Shown here: in pieces, positions 36,861 to 46,138 of the stretch
Layout: each line of letters begins with the position of its first letter
Position numbering within the stretch: the stretch's first letter is position 1
Origin: DTU098 sp964498525
Lineage (GTDB): Bacteria > Bacillota > Desulfotomaculia > Desulfotomaculales > Pelotomaculaceae
Length of the DNA: 64,000 nt
NCBI GenBank assembly: GCA_964498525.1
Contig: CAZCGU010000011.1
Location: 1 to 64,000 of the forward strand
Direction of reading: 5' to 3'
The notes under the pieces: model-generated
The model's database searches: none
What the model saw: only the letters and a program-made list of their open reading frames with translations
What the model was told of the DNA's origin: nothing
Program-made: the position numbers and the translations under genes

Positions 36861-37370
36861 CTACCAGCCTTCGTACCTTACAAGCTCCGGAAGGGGTTTG
36901 CGTTTTTTGAGAACTCCCGCATCGGAGGGATAACCCAGGGGAGTAAAGGCAACAGGTTCCACGTCATCCGGCAGACCCAGCACTTCCCTGGCAGCTTCGG
37001 GATCAAAGGCCGCAATCCAGCACGTTCCCAAGCCCAGCTCTGTTGCTGCCAGAATCAGATGATCCATGGCTATGGTGGCGTCCACTTCCCCGTAGCACTT
37101 GCCGTCCCTTCTCGTCCAGGCCTGTCCCGGGTTAAAGCAGACGCAGACTACCAACGGCGCCTCCGTAAAGAACGCCCGGTTGTAAATCCTGCTCAACTGG
37201 GCCTTTCTTCCTCCGGTGCGGACAACTATAAAGGTAATGGGCTGGCGGTTTGCGGCAGTCGGCGCCAGGCGGGCCGCCTCCAGGACGAGATCTAGTTTTT
37301 CTTTTTCCACCGGGTCAGGTTTGTAGGAGCGCACGCTGTATCTTTTTTTGATAAGCTCAAAAAAAGTCAT
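36861..37370 (-). CDS. Nitroreductase family protein
   Basis: 169 residues from ATG 37370 (GAAAGAGG 9 nt upstream). FMN-binding signatures: KKRYSVRSYKPDPVEKEKL (about 7-25), APTAANRQPITFIVV, then MDHLILAATELGLGTCWIAAF and the C-terminal TPLGYPSDA. Small single-domain nitroreductases of this kind are FMN-dependent NAD(P)H oxidoreductases with broad substrates. It stands alone. An in-frame upstream ATG at 37424 has no good site. Confidence 0.9.
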   Translation of the reverse strand: MTFFELIKKRYSVRSYKPDPVEKEKLDLVLEAARLAPTAANRQPITFIVVRTGGRKAQLSRIYNRAFFTEAPLVVCVCFNPGQAWTRRDGKCYGEVDATIAMDHLILAATELGLGTCWIAAFDPEAAREVLGLPDDVEPVAFTPLGYPSDAGVLKKRKPLPELVRYEGW

Positions 37371-37490
37371 GTTATCGTACCTCTCTTTCGTAATATATTT
37401 GATGAATCCACCGGGTATATACACAGGATTATTTTCCGCTGTTTAACGTTTGGGCCGGCAGTAAGATCCGGGCTAATTCCAATTATATGG

Positions 37491-37775
37491 TATAATTAAC
37501 CCTAATGGTTAATATGAAGTGCCTTGAAAAGTTATGGGCTTGCTTCTTTTAGCGTGTATAATAAAAACAGATTGATTGTTTCTTCCGGAGCCAGTGAAAT
37601 TCCTGCTAAACCTCGTAAAATTGTGGAAGTGCCAGGAAGGCGGCAGTTCGGGGACAGCCATCCGCGACGCCCTGGCGGCGACCCAGAACTTTGAACATCG
37701 AGCTGGAGTTCCCTGTAATGTTGGCCCAAGGCCATCATCCAAAGCCACCATCCGGTGGCTTTTTGTTTTACCGGC
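37491..37775 (+). ncRNA. Candidate structured noncoding RNA
   Basis: There is an extended -10 promoter (TGGTATAAT, 37488-37496) and a second TATAAT at 37557-37562. A GC-rich segment follows (about 37590-37735) with several hairpins: TTCCTG...CAGGAA, GCC-CT-GGC and GGGGAC...GTTCCC. It ends at a classic intrinsic terminator, AAAGCCACC-ATC-CGGTGGCTTTTTG (37741-37766). Open frames exist here but have no ribosome binding site. The size (about 200-270 nt) fits a 6S-like or other small RNA, but no family motif was recognised. Confidence 0.45.
37741..37770 (+). terminator. Intrinsic terminator of the candidate RNA
   Basis: AGCCACC (37743-37749) pairs with GGTGGCT (37754-37760) around a tight loop, followed by TTTTGTTTT. 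Confidence 0.8.
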
Positions 37776-38104
37776 AGGGAAAAAGCACATGTTTTTCCGG
37801 CTTTAAAAAAAATATATTAATTTGTTCGGGTGCACCCTGGTTACCCGGCAAATTAGATCCAAATAAGATATAATAGTTGTTAACCCCGGCAGCACTAAAT
37901 TAAAAGGCCTGTAAGGTACAGGCGCCGCCCCGTCATCCTGCGGCCGCCGTTACGACAATTTTCCAGGTAAAAACCGATAATTGTGTACATTCGACTGTAA
38001 GCTGAAGTATAATTGGTTTATCGAAATTTGATAAGAATACGGGGCCCGGTCAGGTACTGTAAACCCCTGTGTTTCAAATAATTTGGGAGGTTTTTCGACT
38101 GGTT

Positions 38105-39358
38105 ATGGCGGAAAAAAAATCACCTTTTTCCAAGGAGCAGCTGGTTCAGATAATTGAACAATACCCCACTCCCTTTCATATTTACAACGAAACGGCTATC
38201 CGGGCAAATGCCCGGGATTTGCTGAGGGCTTTCTCCTGGGCGCCGGGGTTCAAGGAGTATTTTGCGGTAAAAGCGACGCCCAACCCCCATATATTAAAAA
38301 TGCTGCACGAAGAGGGGTTCGGGGCCGACTGCAGTTCCCTGGCGGAGTTGATCCTGGCCCAAAGGACCGGTATTACAGGTGAGGAAATTATGTTCACCTC
38401 CAACGATACCCCGGCGGGGGAATTTAAATTGGCCAGGGAACTGGGGGCTGTGATAAATCTGGACGACATCGGCCATATCGATTACCTGGAAAAACATGTC
38501 GGGCTTCCTGAGATACTTTCCTTCCGGTATAACCCCGGTCCTCTGCGCAAGGGCGGTAACGCTATTATCGGTACTCCGGAAAATGCCAAATACGGCCTGA
38601 CCCGGAAGCAGCTTCTACAAGCCCTGGCAATTGTGCGGGAAAGGGGTGTGAAGCGGTTCGGCCTGCACACGATGGTTATCTCCAATGAACTGGACCCGGA
38701 ATATTTTATCGAGACGGCCAGGATGATGTTTGAGCTGGCCCTGGAAGTTTACAGCACCCTTAATATTCGCGTTGAGCTGATCAATCTCGGCGGCGGCATC
38801 GGCATCCCCTACCGTCCCGAAGAAGATGCTGTAAATTTAGCTTATCTGGGCAGAGGTATTCGCCGATCCTACGAGGAAAAGATCGTTGCCGGAGGATTGC
38901 ACCCGGTCAAGCTGGCCATGGAAAGCGGGCGGATGATTACCGGACCCTATGGTTACCTGGTGGCGACCGTTTTACACAGGAAGGAAACGTACAAAAGCTA
39001 TGTCGGTCTGGACGCTTGCATGTCTGATTTAATGCGCCCGGGAATGTACGGAGCCTATCACCATATTACTGTAGCCGGAAAAGAGGAATGGCCCCACGAT
39101 TGTCTTTACGATGTTACCGGTTCCCTCTGCGAGAACAACGACAAATTTGCAGTTGATCGAAGGCTGCCGGAAATCCATACCGGAGACATCCTGGTTATCC
39201 ATGATACCGGCGCCCACGGTCATGCCATGGGCTTCAATTACAACGGAAAGCTGCGGCCGGCCGAACTGCTGCTGAAACCGGGCGGCAAGGTCGAAATGAT
39301 CCGCCGGGCGGAAACCATTGAAGACTATTTCGGCACCCTTGATTTTTCCAAAATATAA
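38105..39358 (+). CDS. lysA: Diaminopimelate decarboxylase-like PLP enzyme
   Basis: About 417 residues. It is a fold-III PLP decarboxylase: PLP lysine in YFAVKATPNPHIL (about 59-71), LINLGGGIGIPY, AMESGRMITGPYG, and the active-site segment GSLCENNDKF with Cys. Length and motifs suit LysA (meso-DAP to lysine), although the NND in place of the usual ESxD leaves other amino-acid decarboxylases possible. Start: GGGAGG (38085-38090) lies 14 nt before ATG 38105 and 8 nt before an in-frame CTG (38099), so the start is uncertain. A cysteine synthase gene follows after 159 nt. Confidence 0.8.
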   Translation: MAEKKSPFSKEQLVQIIEQYPTPFHIYNETAIRANARDLLRAFSWAPGFKEYFAVKATPNPHILKMLHEEGFGADCSSLAELILAQRTGITGEEIMFTSNDTPAGEFKLARELGAVINLDDIGHIDYLEKHVGLPEILSFRYNPGPLRKGGNAIIGTPENAKYGLTRKQLLQALAIVRERGVKRFGLHTMVISNELDPEYFIETARMMFELALEVYSTLNIRVELINLGGGIGIPYRPEEDAVNLAYLGRGIRRSYEEKIVAGGLHPVKLAMESGRMITGPYGYLVATVLHRKETYKSYVGLDACMSDLMRPGMYGAYHHITVAGKEEWPHDCLYDVTGSLCENNDKFAVDRRLPEIHTGDILVIHDTGAHGHAMGFNYNGKLRPAELLLKPGGKVEMIRRAETIEDYFGTLDFSKI

Positions 39359-39517
39359 TACTGCCGGGGCTAATCCCAAAACCATTTTCCAGCCTGACTT
39401 TGATTCATCCCGCAAAGCAGGAAAATGCAGAAGATTATAGAATAGTAGAAATATACCATAGCAATTAAATAACAATAGTAGATTTAAATTTGCATTTTAG
39501 TTGGAGGCGAACTTAGT

Positions 39518-40426
39518 ATGGATATCTTTTCCGCTATCGGCAATACACCTCTTGTCGAATTAAAGACCTTGACCAACGGCACAAAGGCAAGGATTTTCGG
39601 CAAACTGGAAGGGTGTAACCCGGGGGGTTCAATTAAGGACCGGCCAGCTTATTATATGATTAAAAAAGCGGAGGAATCCGGTGAGCTTAAAAAAGGCAAG
39701 ACTATTCTGGAGGCTACGTCGGGCAATACAGGTATTGCCATAGCGATGATTGGGGCGGCCAGGGGATATCCGGTCAAGCTTGTTATTCCCGGATGTGTCA
39801 GTTCCGAAAGAAGCCGCATTCTGGAGGCCTATGGAGCGGAGGTAATCCTGACGCCTGCCAGCGAGGGTACCGATGGCTCAATCCGGGAAGCCGCCCGGAT
39901 CATAGAGGAGGAGCCGGAAAAATATTACATGCCCAACCAGTTTTCCAACGAAAACAATTGCCTGTCCCACTATGTATCCACAGGGCCGGAAATATTTTCC
40001 CAAACCTGCGGTGAGGTTGATGTGCTTGTGGCCGGGATGGGGACCACAGGAACACTGATGGGAATAGGCAAATATTTGAAAGATAAAAAGACAGATATTA
40101 AAATTGTTGGGGTGGAACCCGTAAAGGGTCACGCCATCCAGGGTCTTAAAAATATGGATGAAGCCATAATCCCCAAAATATATCACCCCGAACTGCTGGA
40201 CGAAAAGATTAATGTGGAGGATGACGAGGCCTTTGAAATGGCGCGGCTGCTGGCCACCAAGGAAGGGATTTTCGTCGGTATGTCCAGCGGCGCGGCGGTG
40301 GCCGGGGCCCTGCGGGTAGCCAAACAGATGACGTCAGGCCTGGTTGTGGCAATTCTTCCTGACAGGGGCGACCGCTACCTGAGTACCACCTTGTTCCGTT
40401 CCATCTGCGCCAGGTGCTCGCCCTAA
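39518..40426 (+). CDS. cysM: Cysteine synthase (CysM/CysK family)
   Basis: 302 residues. PLP fold-II signatures: IGNTPLVELK, PLP lysine in NPGGSIKDRPA (about residue 43), ATSGNTGIAIAMIGAARGY, AGMGTTGTLMGIGKYL and GMSSGAAVAGAL. The C-terminal DRGDRYLSTTLF resembles CysM. It would form cysteine from O-acetylserine (or phosphoserine) and sulfide or thiosulfate. TTGGAGGCG precedes ATG 39518. No SAM or T-box leader is visible upstream. Confidence 0.9.
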   Translation: MDIFSAIGNTPLVELKTLTNGTKARIFGKLEGCNPGGSIKDRPAYYMIKKAEESGELKKGKTILEATSGNTGIAIAMIGAARGYPVKLVIPGCVSSERSRILEAYGAEVILTPASEGTDGSIREAARIIEEEPEKYYMPNQFSNENNCLSHYVSTGPEIFSQTCGEVDVLVAGMGTTGTLMGIGKYLKDKKTDIKIVGVEPVKGHAIQGLKNMDEAIIPKIYHPELLDEKINVEDDEAFEMARLLATKEGIFVGMSSGAAVAGALRVAKQMTSGLVVAILPDRGDRYLSTTLFRSICARCSP

Positions 40427-40578
40427 AGGGTTTCCCCGGCGCATCTTTCTAACTGTGAACAAAATACTATATTTACAACCCGGCGGCTGACTCGCATAGC
40501 CGCCCGATTTTTTTAGGGAGGCAAGGAATCCGGCAATTATGGATACAGCAAAAACAGCACAAGGCGGGATCCGGCTGA

Positions 40579-40683
40579 ACGGCCTGGGTACGACCCCTGG
40601 GGGATGTTCTGACAATCTGGCAGATGGCCGGGGGGGCTTTGGTATTAAGCGCCATTCTGGTCCTGCGGGTAACGGGCGGCTAG
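40579..40683 (+). pseudogene. C-terminal remnant of an EamA/DMT-type transporter
   Basis: The short frame AWVRPLGDVLTIWQMAGGALVLSAILVLRV resembles the last helix of EamA drug/metabolite transporters (typically xLGEPLTxWQxxGGALILxGVxL). A stop codon lies just before it (40576-40578) and there is no start. It looks like the end of a decayed gene between cysM and the next membrane gene. Confidence 0.45.
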
Positions 40684-40758
40684 TTTTCCGCTAATATGAA
40701 TAAACCAGCCCAATTAAAGAAAATATACTAATAAATACATGGGGGGTCTGGCGTAGGT

Positions 40759-41238
40759 ATGTTCTGGTACTGGGAAAGTGTTATCTATTCCGTGTTTGTC
40801 TGGGTTGCGGTCTATTTTCTGGTGGGACCCGGTCGCATAAAAGAGCTCTGGCCGGTGGGCTTCATCTCTTCCGCAGTTTTTTTTGCCGTCCATCTAAACC
40901 TTCTAAGTATAGGAACGTCGAGTTTTACAAACGGTTTCCTGACGGTATTTGGGGTGCCCTTTTTCCACCTGGTCTGGGTCTTCGGCGCCGGAATTTTGTT
41001 GATAAATTACCTGCAGGGGGATTTTAGCCAGAGGATAGTGGTGGTGGCTATTTTTTCGATTTTGGGGTTGTTTTTGGATCTTCTTTCCGCCAGCACCGGC
41101 GGTCATATCCACGCTCCGAATTTCAAGCCGGTCAATTCCCTTGGTTTGATTTTTTTCAGATTAATTGTAGTTGTCTGGTTCTCCGAGGGTTTTTTTCCGG
41201 AAAGGATTTACGGGCATAAAAGGTTGGTCCGGCAGTAA
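40759..41238 (+). CDS. CBO0543-type membrane protein
   Basis: 159 residues with about five TMs: SVIYSVFVWVAVYFLVG, WPVGFISSAVFFAVHLNLLS, FLTVFGVPFFHLVWVFGAGILLINYL, IVVVAIFSILGLFLDLLSA and GLIFFRLIVVVWFSE. The pattern fits the CBO0543 family of Firmicutes, whose function is not known. GGGGGGTCTGGCGT is the likely site ahead of ATG 40759. Confidence 0.7.
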   Translation: MFWYWESVIYSVFVWVAVYFLVGPGRIKELWPVGFISSAVFFAVHLNLLSIGTSSFTNGFLTVFGVPFFHLVWVFGAGILLINYLQGDFSQRIVVVAIFSILGLFLDLLSASTGGHIHAPNFKPVNSLGLIFFRLIVVVWFSEGFFPERIYGHKRLVRQ

Positions 41239-41280
41239 CGGTGTGATCCGTAGAAGCCCTTTTTTGTCCTCAAATATAAC

Positions 41281-41321
41281 AGTGTCCCGTGGAAAGGTAA
41301 GCGTCATAGCGGGCACTTTTT
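41281..41321 (+). terminator. Terminator after CBO0543-type gene
   Basis: AGTG-(T)-CCCG at 41281-41289 pairs with CGGGCACT at 41310-41317, followed by TTTT. It ends the upstream gene just before the candidate regulatory RNA. Confidence 0.65.
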
Positions 41322-41349
41322 GCTAAGCCGGGAATTAGCAGCAAACAAA

Positions 41350-41515
41350 CCGGGTCCCTTTGCATCATGGAGGCTTGGGGCTTCCCGGGGAAGACCGCCC
41401 CGGAATAAAGGCCCAGACCAGGGTTGATACAGGGGGGCAGTATGAGCACCTGTGGTTAAGATGTTACCGTATTAAGGGGCCCGGCAGGTTTAACCCAGCT
41501 GCCGGTTTTTTGTTT
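41350..41515 (+). ncRNA. Candidate cis-regulatory RNA with closing stem overlapping a terminator
   Basis: CCGGGTCCCTT (41350-41360) pairs over 11 bp with AAGGGGCCCGG (41474-41484), with one G-U pair. Inside are CATC/GATG, a long arm GGCTTGGG/CCCAGACC capped by CTTCC-CGG-GGAAG, and ACAGG...CCTGT enclosing GGGGCAGTATGAGCA. The intrinsic terminator CCGGCAG (41481-41487)/CTGCCGG (41499-41505) plus TTTTTTGTTTT starts inside the closing stem's 3' strand, so the two cannot fully form at once, as in riboswitches. No known riboswitch motif was recognised. The next gene starts 270 nt later. A free-standing small RNA is the alternative. Confidence 0.5.
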
Positions 41516-41785
41516 TGCGGCAGGGTATTTAATTCACCCCGGCAGAACAATAACCGTTCTTCCCACCTGAGCCTGCGGGCCGGTCCTTAAAGGGGTCAGT
41601 TGTTAACAAAAAACCCCGGCAATTAATGCGTATTGCGGAATATGCTTTTTGCAGAGGAAAATATTATCCAGTGGTATGGGATTTACAACAGGCAGATCTT
41701 TCCGTGTCAGTGTAGTTTGCTATATAATTAGGTCATTGCAGTTATTGTTCCCAAAGGCGGACTATTAAAAACAGGAGTGGACGGG
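41516..41785 (+). other. Leader region of the activase gene
   Basis: No gene. TATAAT at 41723-41728 is a possible -10 without a good -35. The ribosome binding site AGGAG is at 41773-41777. Confidence 0.4.
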
Positions 41786-44700
41786 TTGAAAACGCTTGGT
41801 ATATGTATTGGAGCTTCAAATATCAGCATGGTTTTGCTGGAGCGGGAGAAGGACGGGGCGGTTCGCATCCTGGATACCAAAACCAGGCCCCACGAGGGAA
41901 ACCCCCGGGGGACAATTGCCGGCCTGGTGGATGAAGATCTGCTCAAGGGCATCCGCCGCCTGGCGGTGACAGGGAGAAAGCTGCGGAGCAAGCTGAACGC
42001 TTCTTCTATTCCGGAACCGGAAGCTGTTGAGCACGCCTGCCGCCACTTGCGCAGCCTCGGGCAGGAAGCCGATGTAATTGTAAGCGCCGGCGGAGAAACG
42101 TTTATCGCTTATAAGCTGGACCGGGAAGGCAGGATTACCGGTGTCTTTACGGGTAATAAATGCGCCTCCGGTACCGGTGAATTCTTTTTACAGCAAATTA
42201 AGCGGATGAATCTGAGTGTGGACGAGGCCGTTTCCTGCGCCGATCTGGCCAATCCCTACAAAGTAGCCGGCAGGTGTTCTGTTTTCTGCAAAAGCGACTG
42301 TACCCATGCGCTGAACAAGGGTGCGCCGAAGGAGCGGGTGGTGGCGGGGCTTTGCGAAATGATGGCGGTAAAGGTCAGTGAGCTGTTAAAGAAAACTGAC
42401 TGCGAAAAGGTCATGGTAGTGGGCGGCGCCTCGGCCAATACGCCTATGATCCGTTTCTTGGAGAAGGAGATTCCCGGTCTCACAGTGCCGGAGCAGGCAA
42501 GGTGTTTTGAGGCCATGGGGGCCGCTCTGTGGGCCCTGGAAAGGGAAACCCGGCCTATCCGCAGCCCGGAAGAACTATTTAGCGAAGGGGATAGCTTCGA
42601 TCAGTCCCTGCCTCCCCTGGGGGATTACCTTCCCCGGGTTACCTTCAAGGAAGCCATCCGGCAGGAGGCCGAAGAGGGGGATATCTGCATCCTGGGTCTG
42701 GACGTAGGGTCCACCACAACCAAGGCTGTTGTTCTTAGAACAAGGGACAACGCCATTGTCGCCGACTGTTACCTCCGTACCAACGGGGACCCCGTCGGGG
42801 CTTCCCGCAACTGCTACCGGGAGATCCACCGGCAGCTGGCGGCAAAAAAAGTGAACGTCGAAATCACGGGGCTGGGAGTTACGGGCTCGGGCAGGCAGAT
42901 TGCCGGACTCCATGCCCTTACCCCTGCCGTAATTAACGAAATCATAGCCCACGCCACGGCAGCTGTTTATTTTGACCCGGAGGTGGAGACCATCTTTGAG
43001 ATCGGCGGGCAGGACGCCAAGTATACCTGCATCACCAGCCGGGTAGCCTCGGATTACGCCATGAACGAAGCCTGCTCCGCGGGAACGGGGTCTTTTTTAG
43101 AAGAGGCAGCCAGGGAATCCCTGTACATTGATACTGAGGAAATCGGGGATATTGCCCTGAAGAGCTCTAGGCCCCTTAACTTCAGCGACCAGTGCGCGGC
43201 TTTTATCAGCAGCGACATCAAAACAGCCATTCAGGAAGGGGCAGGGGTGGAAGACCTGGCCGCGGGCCTGGTTTACTCAATTTGCCTTAATTACAACAAC
43301 CGGGTCAAGGGTAACAGGGCCGTGGGGCAGAAGGTCTTTATGCAGGGCGGTGTCTGCTACAACAGGGCTGTCCCGGCGGCCATGGCGGCCCTCACCGGCA
43401 AGGAGATTATCGTACCCCCGGAGCCGGGCCTTATGGGGGCCTTTGGTGTAGCCCTGGAGGTTAAAAACAGGCAGGCCCTGGGGCTGTTGCAGCCGGCTAG
43501 TTTTAACCCGGCGGAGCTGGCGGAGCGCGGGGTCACCTACGGCAGGCCCTTTATCTGCGCGGGGGGCCGGGAAAAATGCGACCGCAAGTGCACCATAAAC
43601 ATGATCGAAATTAAAGGTAAAAAGTACCCCTTTGGGGGGGCCTGCAACAAGTACGTCAACCTGCTCCGGGATAAAAAGCAGCCCGATGCGGCCAGACTGG
43701 ATCTGGTCCAGTTGCGGGAACGTCTGGTTTACCAGAAATACAGCAGGGAAAGGGGCGTCCGGCTGCTGCCGCCCAACCAGAAAAGGGTGGCGGTCAACCG
43801 TTCCCTTTTGACCAATACCCTGTTTCCTTTATATTATAATTTTTTTACCGCCCTTGGTTTCGAAGTGCTCCTGAGTGAAGAAATTGACGGGGAAGGCATG
43901 GAGAGAAGAGGAGCGGAATTCTGCTTCCCCGTGGAAATCGCCCACGGCGCCCTGATGGACTCCATCCGCCGGGAGCCGGATATTTACTTTCTGCCCCACG
44001 TGGGGTCCATGCCTGTGGAAAACGGCATTGAGAACAGTGTGACCTGCCCCTTTGTGCAGGCCGAACCTTATTACTTGAAAGCATCCTTTGACGAACTGAA
44101 AGGGAAGACTGTCTTAAGTCCGGTTCTGGACTTTTCCCGGGGCTGTGAGGAAGGGCAGGACAGCTTTATTGAAATTGGCCGGGAACTGGGCATTCCCGAA
44201 AGCTTTGCCGGGGAAGCCTTCGCCCTGGGGGTCCGGGCCCAAAGGGATTTCCACCGGGAGTGCCGGGAAATCGGCAAATCGTTCCTGGAGGAGCTGGAAC
44301 AGGATCCCGCCGGGACAGCCATAGTGCTTTTCGGCAGGCCCTACAATGCCTTCACCAAGAAAGCGAACATGGGCATCCCCCAGAAGTTCGCCACCCGGGG
44401 CTGCCGGATTATTCCCTATGACTTTTTACCCTTCGAAGACGAGGAACCCGACGAGAGCATGTTCTGGGCCCTGGGCCAGATGATCCTCAAGGCTGCCAGG
44501 TTTGTGCAGCGCCATCCCCGGCTGTTCGCCACCTTCATAACAAATTTCAGCTGCGGTCCTGATTCTTTTATCGTCGGGTTTTTTAGAGGGATCATGGGAC
44601 AGAAGCCTTCACTTACCCTGGAGCTGGACAGCCATTCGGCGGACGCCGGACTGGACACCCGGATCGAGGCTTTTTTGGATGTCGTTCAGAGCTATTTGGA

Positions 44701-46138
44701 AATTAACAGGTTGAAAACCGGGGCGCCGGCAAATGTATTCAGGCCGGCCAGGATAGTTATAGAAAATGGCAAAACCTTGGTGGAGAGCTCCGGGGGTGAA
44801 AGATACCCCTTGAATGACCCCAGGGTCCACCTTCTGATCCCATCCATGGGGGATCTTGGTTCCAGGATGATGGCTGCCACCCTGCGTCATCTGGGGATCC
44901 GCGCCTCAGCGGTTCCGGCGCCCACGGCAAAGGAACTTAAAATCGGCAAAGGATACGCTTCCTGCAAGGAATGTCTGCCCTTGATCCTTACCGTGGGCAG
45001 CCTCTTTGACTACCTGGAGACCAGGGCAGACCCCGGGGAACTCCTGGTCTATTTCATGCCCACATCTCCGGGACCCTGCCGTTTCGGGCAGTATAATGTC
45101 CTGATAAAAAGCCTGATCGAAAAAATGCAAATTGAAAATGTTGCCCAGATCTCTTTAACCTGCGACAACAGCTACGCCGGCCTGGGTACGGAATTTACCG
45201 CCAGGGCCTGGCAGGCGGTGATAATTTCCGATGTGCTGGATGATATCTACAGCGCTGTCTTAACCATCGCCAGGGATAAAAAAAGAGCCCTGGACCTTTA
45301 CCACGCTGTATGTGAACAAATCATCGCCAGCCTGGAAAAGGACAGCTGGAGGGGGGTCAAGGAAACTCTGCGTAAAGCTGCCCGGACGCTCAATAAAATT
45401 GAGCGGAAGCAGTCCCTGGAGAACACACCCAAAGTTTCCCTGGTTGGCGAGATCTATGTCCGGAGGGATAGTTTTTCCAGGCAGTATCTGGTGGAAAGGC
45501 TGGCCGGACAGGGGATTGTGGTCAACGCTTCGCCCATAGCGGAATGGATTTACTACTGTGATTACCTGCAAAAAACCAAGAACCGGCATCTTTTAACCGG
45601 TAAGGACCGGCTGGGGAATTATATCCTGCAATTTTTTAAAAACTCCTTTGAGCGGACCATCAAGGGTATCCTGGCCCAGTCGGGTTTTTACAAAACCCAC
45701 CTGGTTGATGTGGAAAAGTTCATTGACAACGCTTCCGGTCTGATTAACCCCAGGCTTACGGTTGAAACCATTTTAACAGCGGGGTCCGCCATCACGGAAA
45801 TCGTCGAAGACGTGGCGGGGGTTATTTCCATCGGTCCCTTTGGGTGCATGCCCAGCAGAATAGCGGAAGCTGTCCTTAATTTCAAAATCGACGAAACAAA
45901 GCTTGAAACCGCACAGGACAAGGACTTTGTGGCCAGGGTCATGGAGAATCACCCGGCGCTGCCCTTCCTTGCGGTGGAAACCGACGGAAACGCCTTTCCC
46001 CAGGTTATTGAGGCCAGACTGGAAATTTTCTGTATGCAGGTGGAAAGGGTGCACCGGCGGATCATGGACCTGAAAAGCAGCTCCCCGAAGGGTTATCTTG
46101 CCGCCGTTTCCAGTGCCCTTCGCTCATTCCTCCTGTAA
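41786..46138 (+). CDS. Giant acyl-CoA dehydratase activase-related protein
   Basis: 1450 residues from TTG 41786 (AGGAG 8 nt upstream; GTG 41777 overlaps that site). It holds two BadF/BadG/BcrA/HgdC-type ASKHA ATPase modules. The first (about 1-260) has CASGTGEFF (about 126) with nearby Cys residues for the dimer-bridging [4Fe-4S] cluster. The second (about 300-560) has ILGLDVGSTTTKAVVLR and ACSAGTGSFLEEAA (about 428). A DUF2229/CoA-enzyme-activase and HgdB-like part follows (FGRPYNAFTKKANMGIPQKF, about 845), with several Cys residues. Relatives drive electrons into 2-hydroxyacyl-CoA dehydratases or benzoyl-CoA reductases with ATP hydrolysis. No separate dehydratase subunits are adjacent. Its stop overlaps the end of the convergent gene by 15 nt. 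Confidence 0.9.
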   Translation: MKTLGICIGASNISMVLLEREKDGAVRILDTKTRPHEGNPRGTIAGLVDEDLLKGIRRLAVTGRKLRSKLNASSIPEPEAVEHACRHLRSLGQEADVIVSAGGETFIAYKLDREGRITGVFTGNKCASGTGEFFLQQIKRMNLSVDEAVSCADLANPYKVAGRCSVFCKSDCTHALNKGAPKERVVAGLCEMMAVKVSELLKKTDCEKVMVVGGASANTPMIRFLEKEIPGLTVPEQARCFEAMGAALWALERETRPIRSPEELFSEGDSFDQSLPPLGDYLPRVTFKEAIRQEAEEGDICILGLDVGSTTTKAVVLRTRDNAIVADCYLRTNGDPVGASRNCYREIHRQLAAKKVNVEITGLGVTGSGRQIAGLHALTPAVINEIIAHATAAVYFDPEVETIFEIGGQDAKYTCITSRVASDYAMNEACSAGTGSFLEEAARESLYIDTEEIGDIALKSSRPLNFSDQCAAFISSDIKTAIQEGAGVEDLAAGLVYSICLNYNNRVKGNRAVGQKVFMQGGVCYNRAVPAAMAALTGKEIIVPPEPGLMGAFGVALEVKNRQALGLLQPASFNPAELAERGVTYGRPFICAGGREKCDRKCTINMIEIKGKKYPFGGACNKYVNLLRDKKQPDAARLDLVQLRERLVYQKYSRERGVRLLPPNQKRVAVNRSLLTNTLFPLYYNFFTALGFEVLLSEEIDGEGMERRGAEFCFPVEIAHGALMDSIRREPDIYFLPHVGSMPVENGIENSVTCPFVQAEPYYLKASFDELKGKTVLSPVLDFSRGCEEGQDSFIEIGRELGIPESFAGEAFALGVRAQRDFHRECREIGKSFLEELEQDPAGTAIVLFGRPYNAFTKKANMGIPQKFATRGCRIIPYDFLPFEDEEPDESMFWALGQMILKAARFVQRHPRLFATFITNFSCGPDSFIVGFFRGIMGQKPSLTLELDSHSADAGLDTRIEAFLDVVQSYLEINRLKTGAPANVFRPARIVIENGKTLVESSGGERYPLNDPRVHLLIPSMGDLGSRMMAATLRHLGIRASAVPAPTAKELKIGKGYASCKECLPLILTVGSLFDYLETRADPGELLVYFMPTSPGPCRFGQYNVLIKSLIEKMQIENVAQISLTCDNSYAGLGTEFTARAWQAVIISDVLDDIYSAVLTIARDKKRALDLYHAVCEQIIASLEKDSWRGVKETLRKAARTLNKIERKQSLENTPKVSLVGEIYVRRDSFSRQYLVERLAGQGIVVNASPIAEWIYYCDYLQKTKNRHLLTGKDRLGNYILQFFKNSFERTIKGILAQSGFYKTHLVDVEKFIDNASGLINPRLTVETILTAGSAITEIVEDVAGVISIGPFGCMPSRIAEAVLNFKIDETKLETAQDKDFVARVMENHPALPFLAVETDGNAFPQVIEARLEIFCMQVERVHRRIMDLKSSSPKGYLAAVSSALRSFLL

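Noticed and set aside
37509..37873. Several overlapping frames on both strands in the candidate RNA
   Set aside because: No ribosome binding sites; the region has promoter and terminator signals better fitting noncoding RNA.
37930..38104. Lysine riboswitch upstream of the DAP decarboxylase
   Set aside because: Looked for because of lysA, but none of the conserved lysine-riboswitch blocks is present; only a short TTATC/GATAA palindrome near 38020.
39359..39517. SAM riboswitch or cysteine T-box upstream of cysM
   Set aside because: No conserved motifs seen in the 159-nt spacer.
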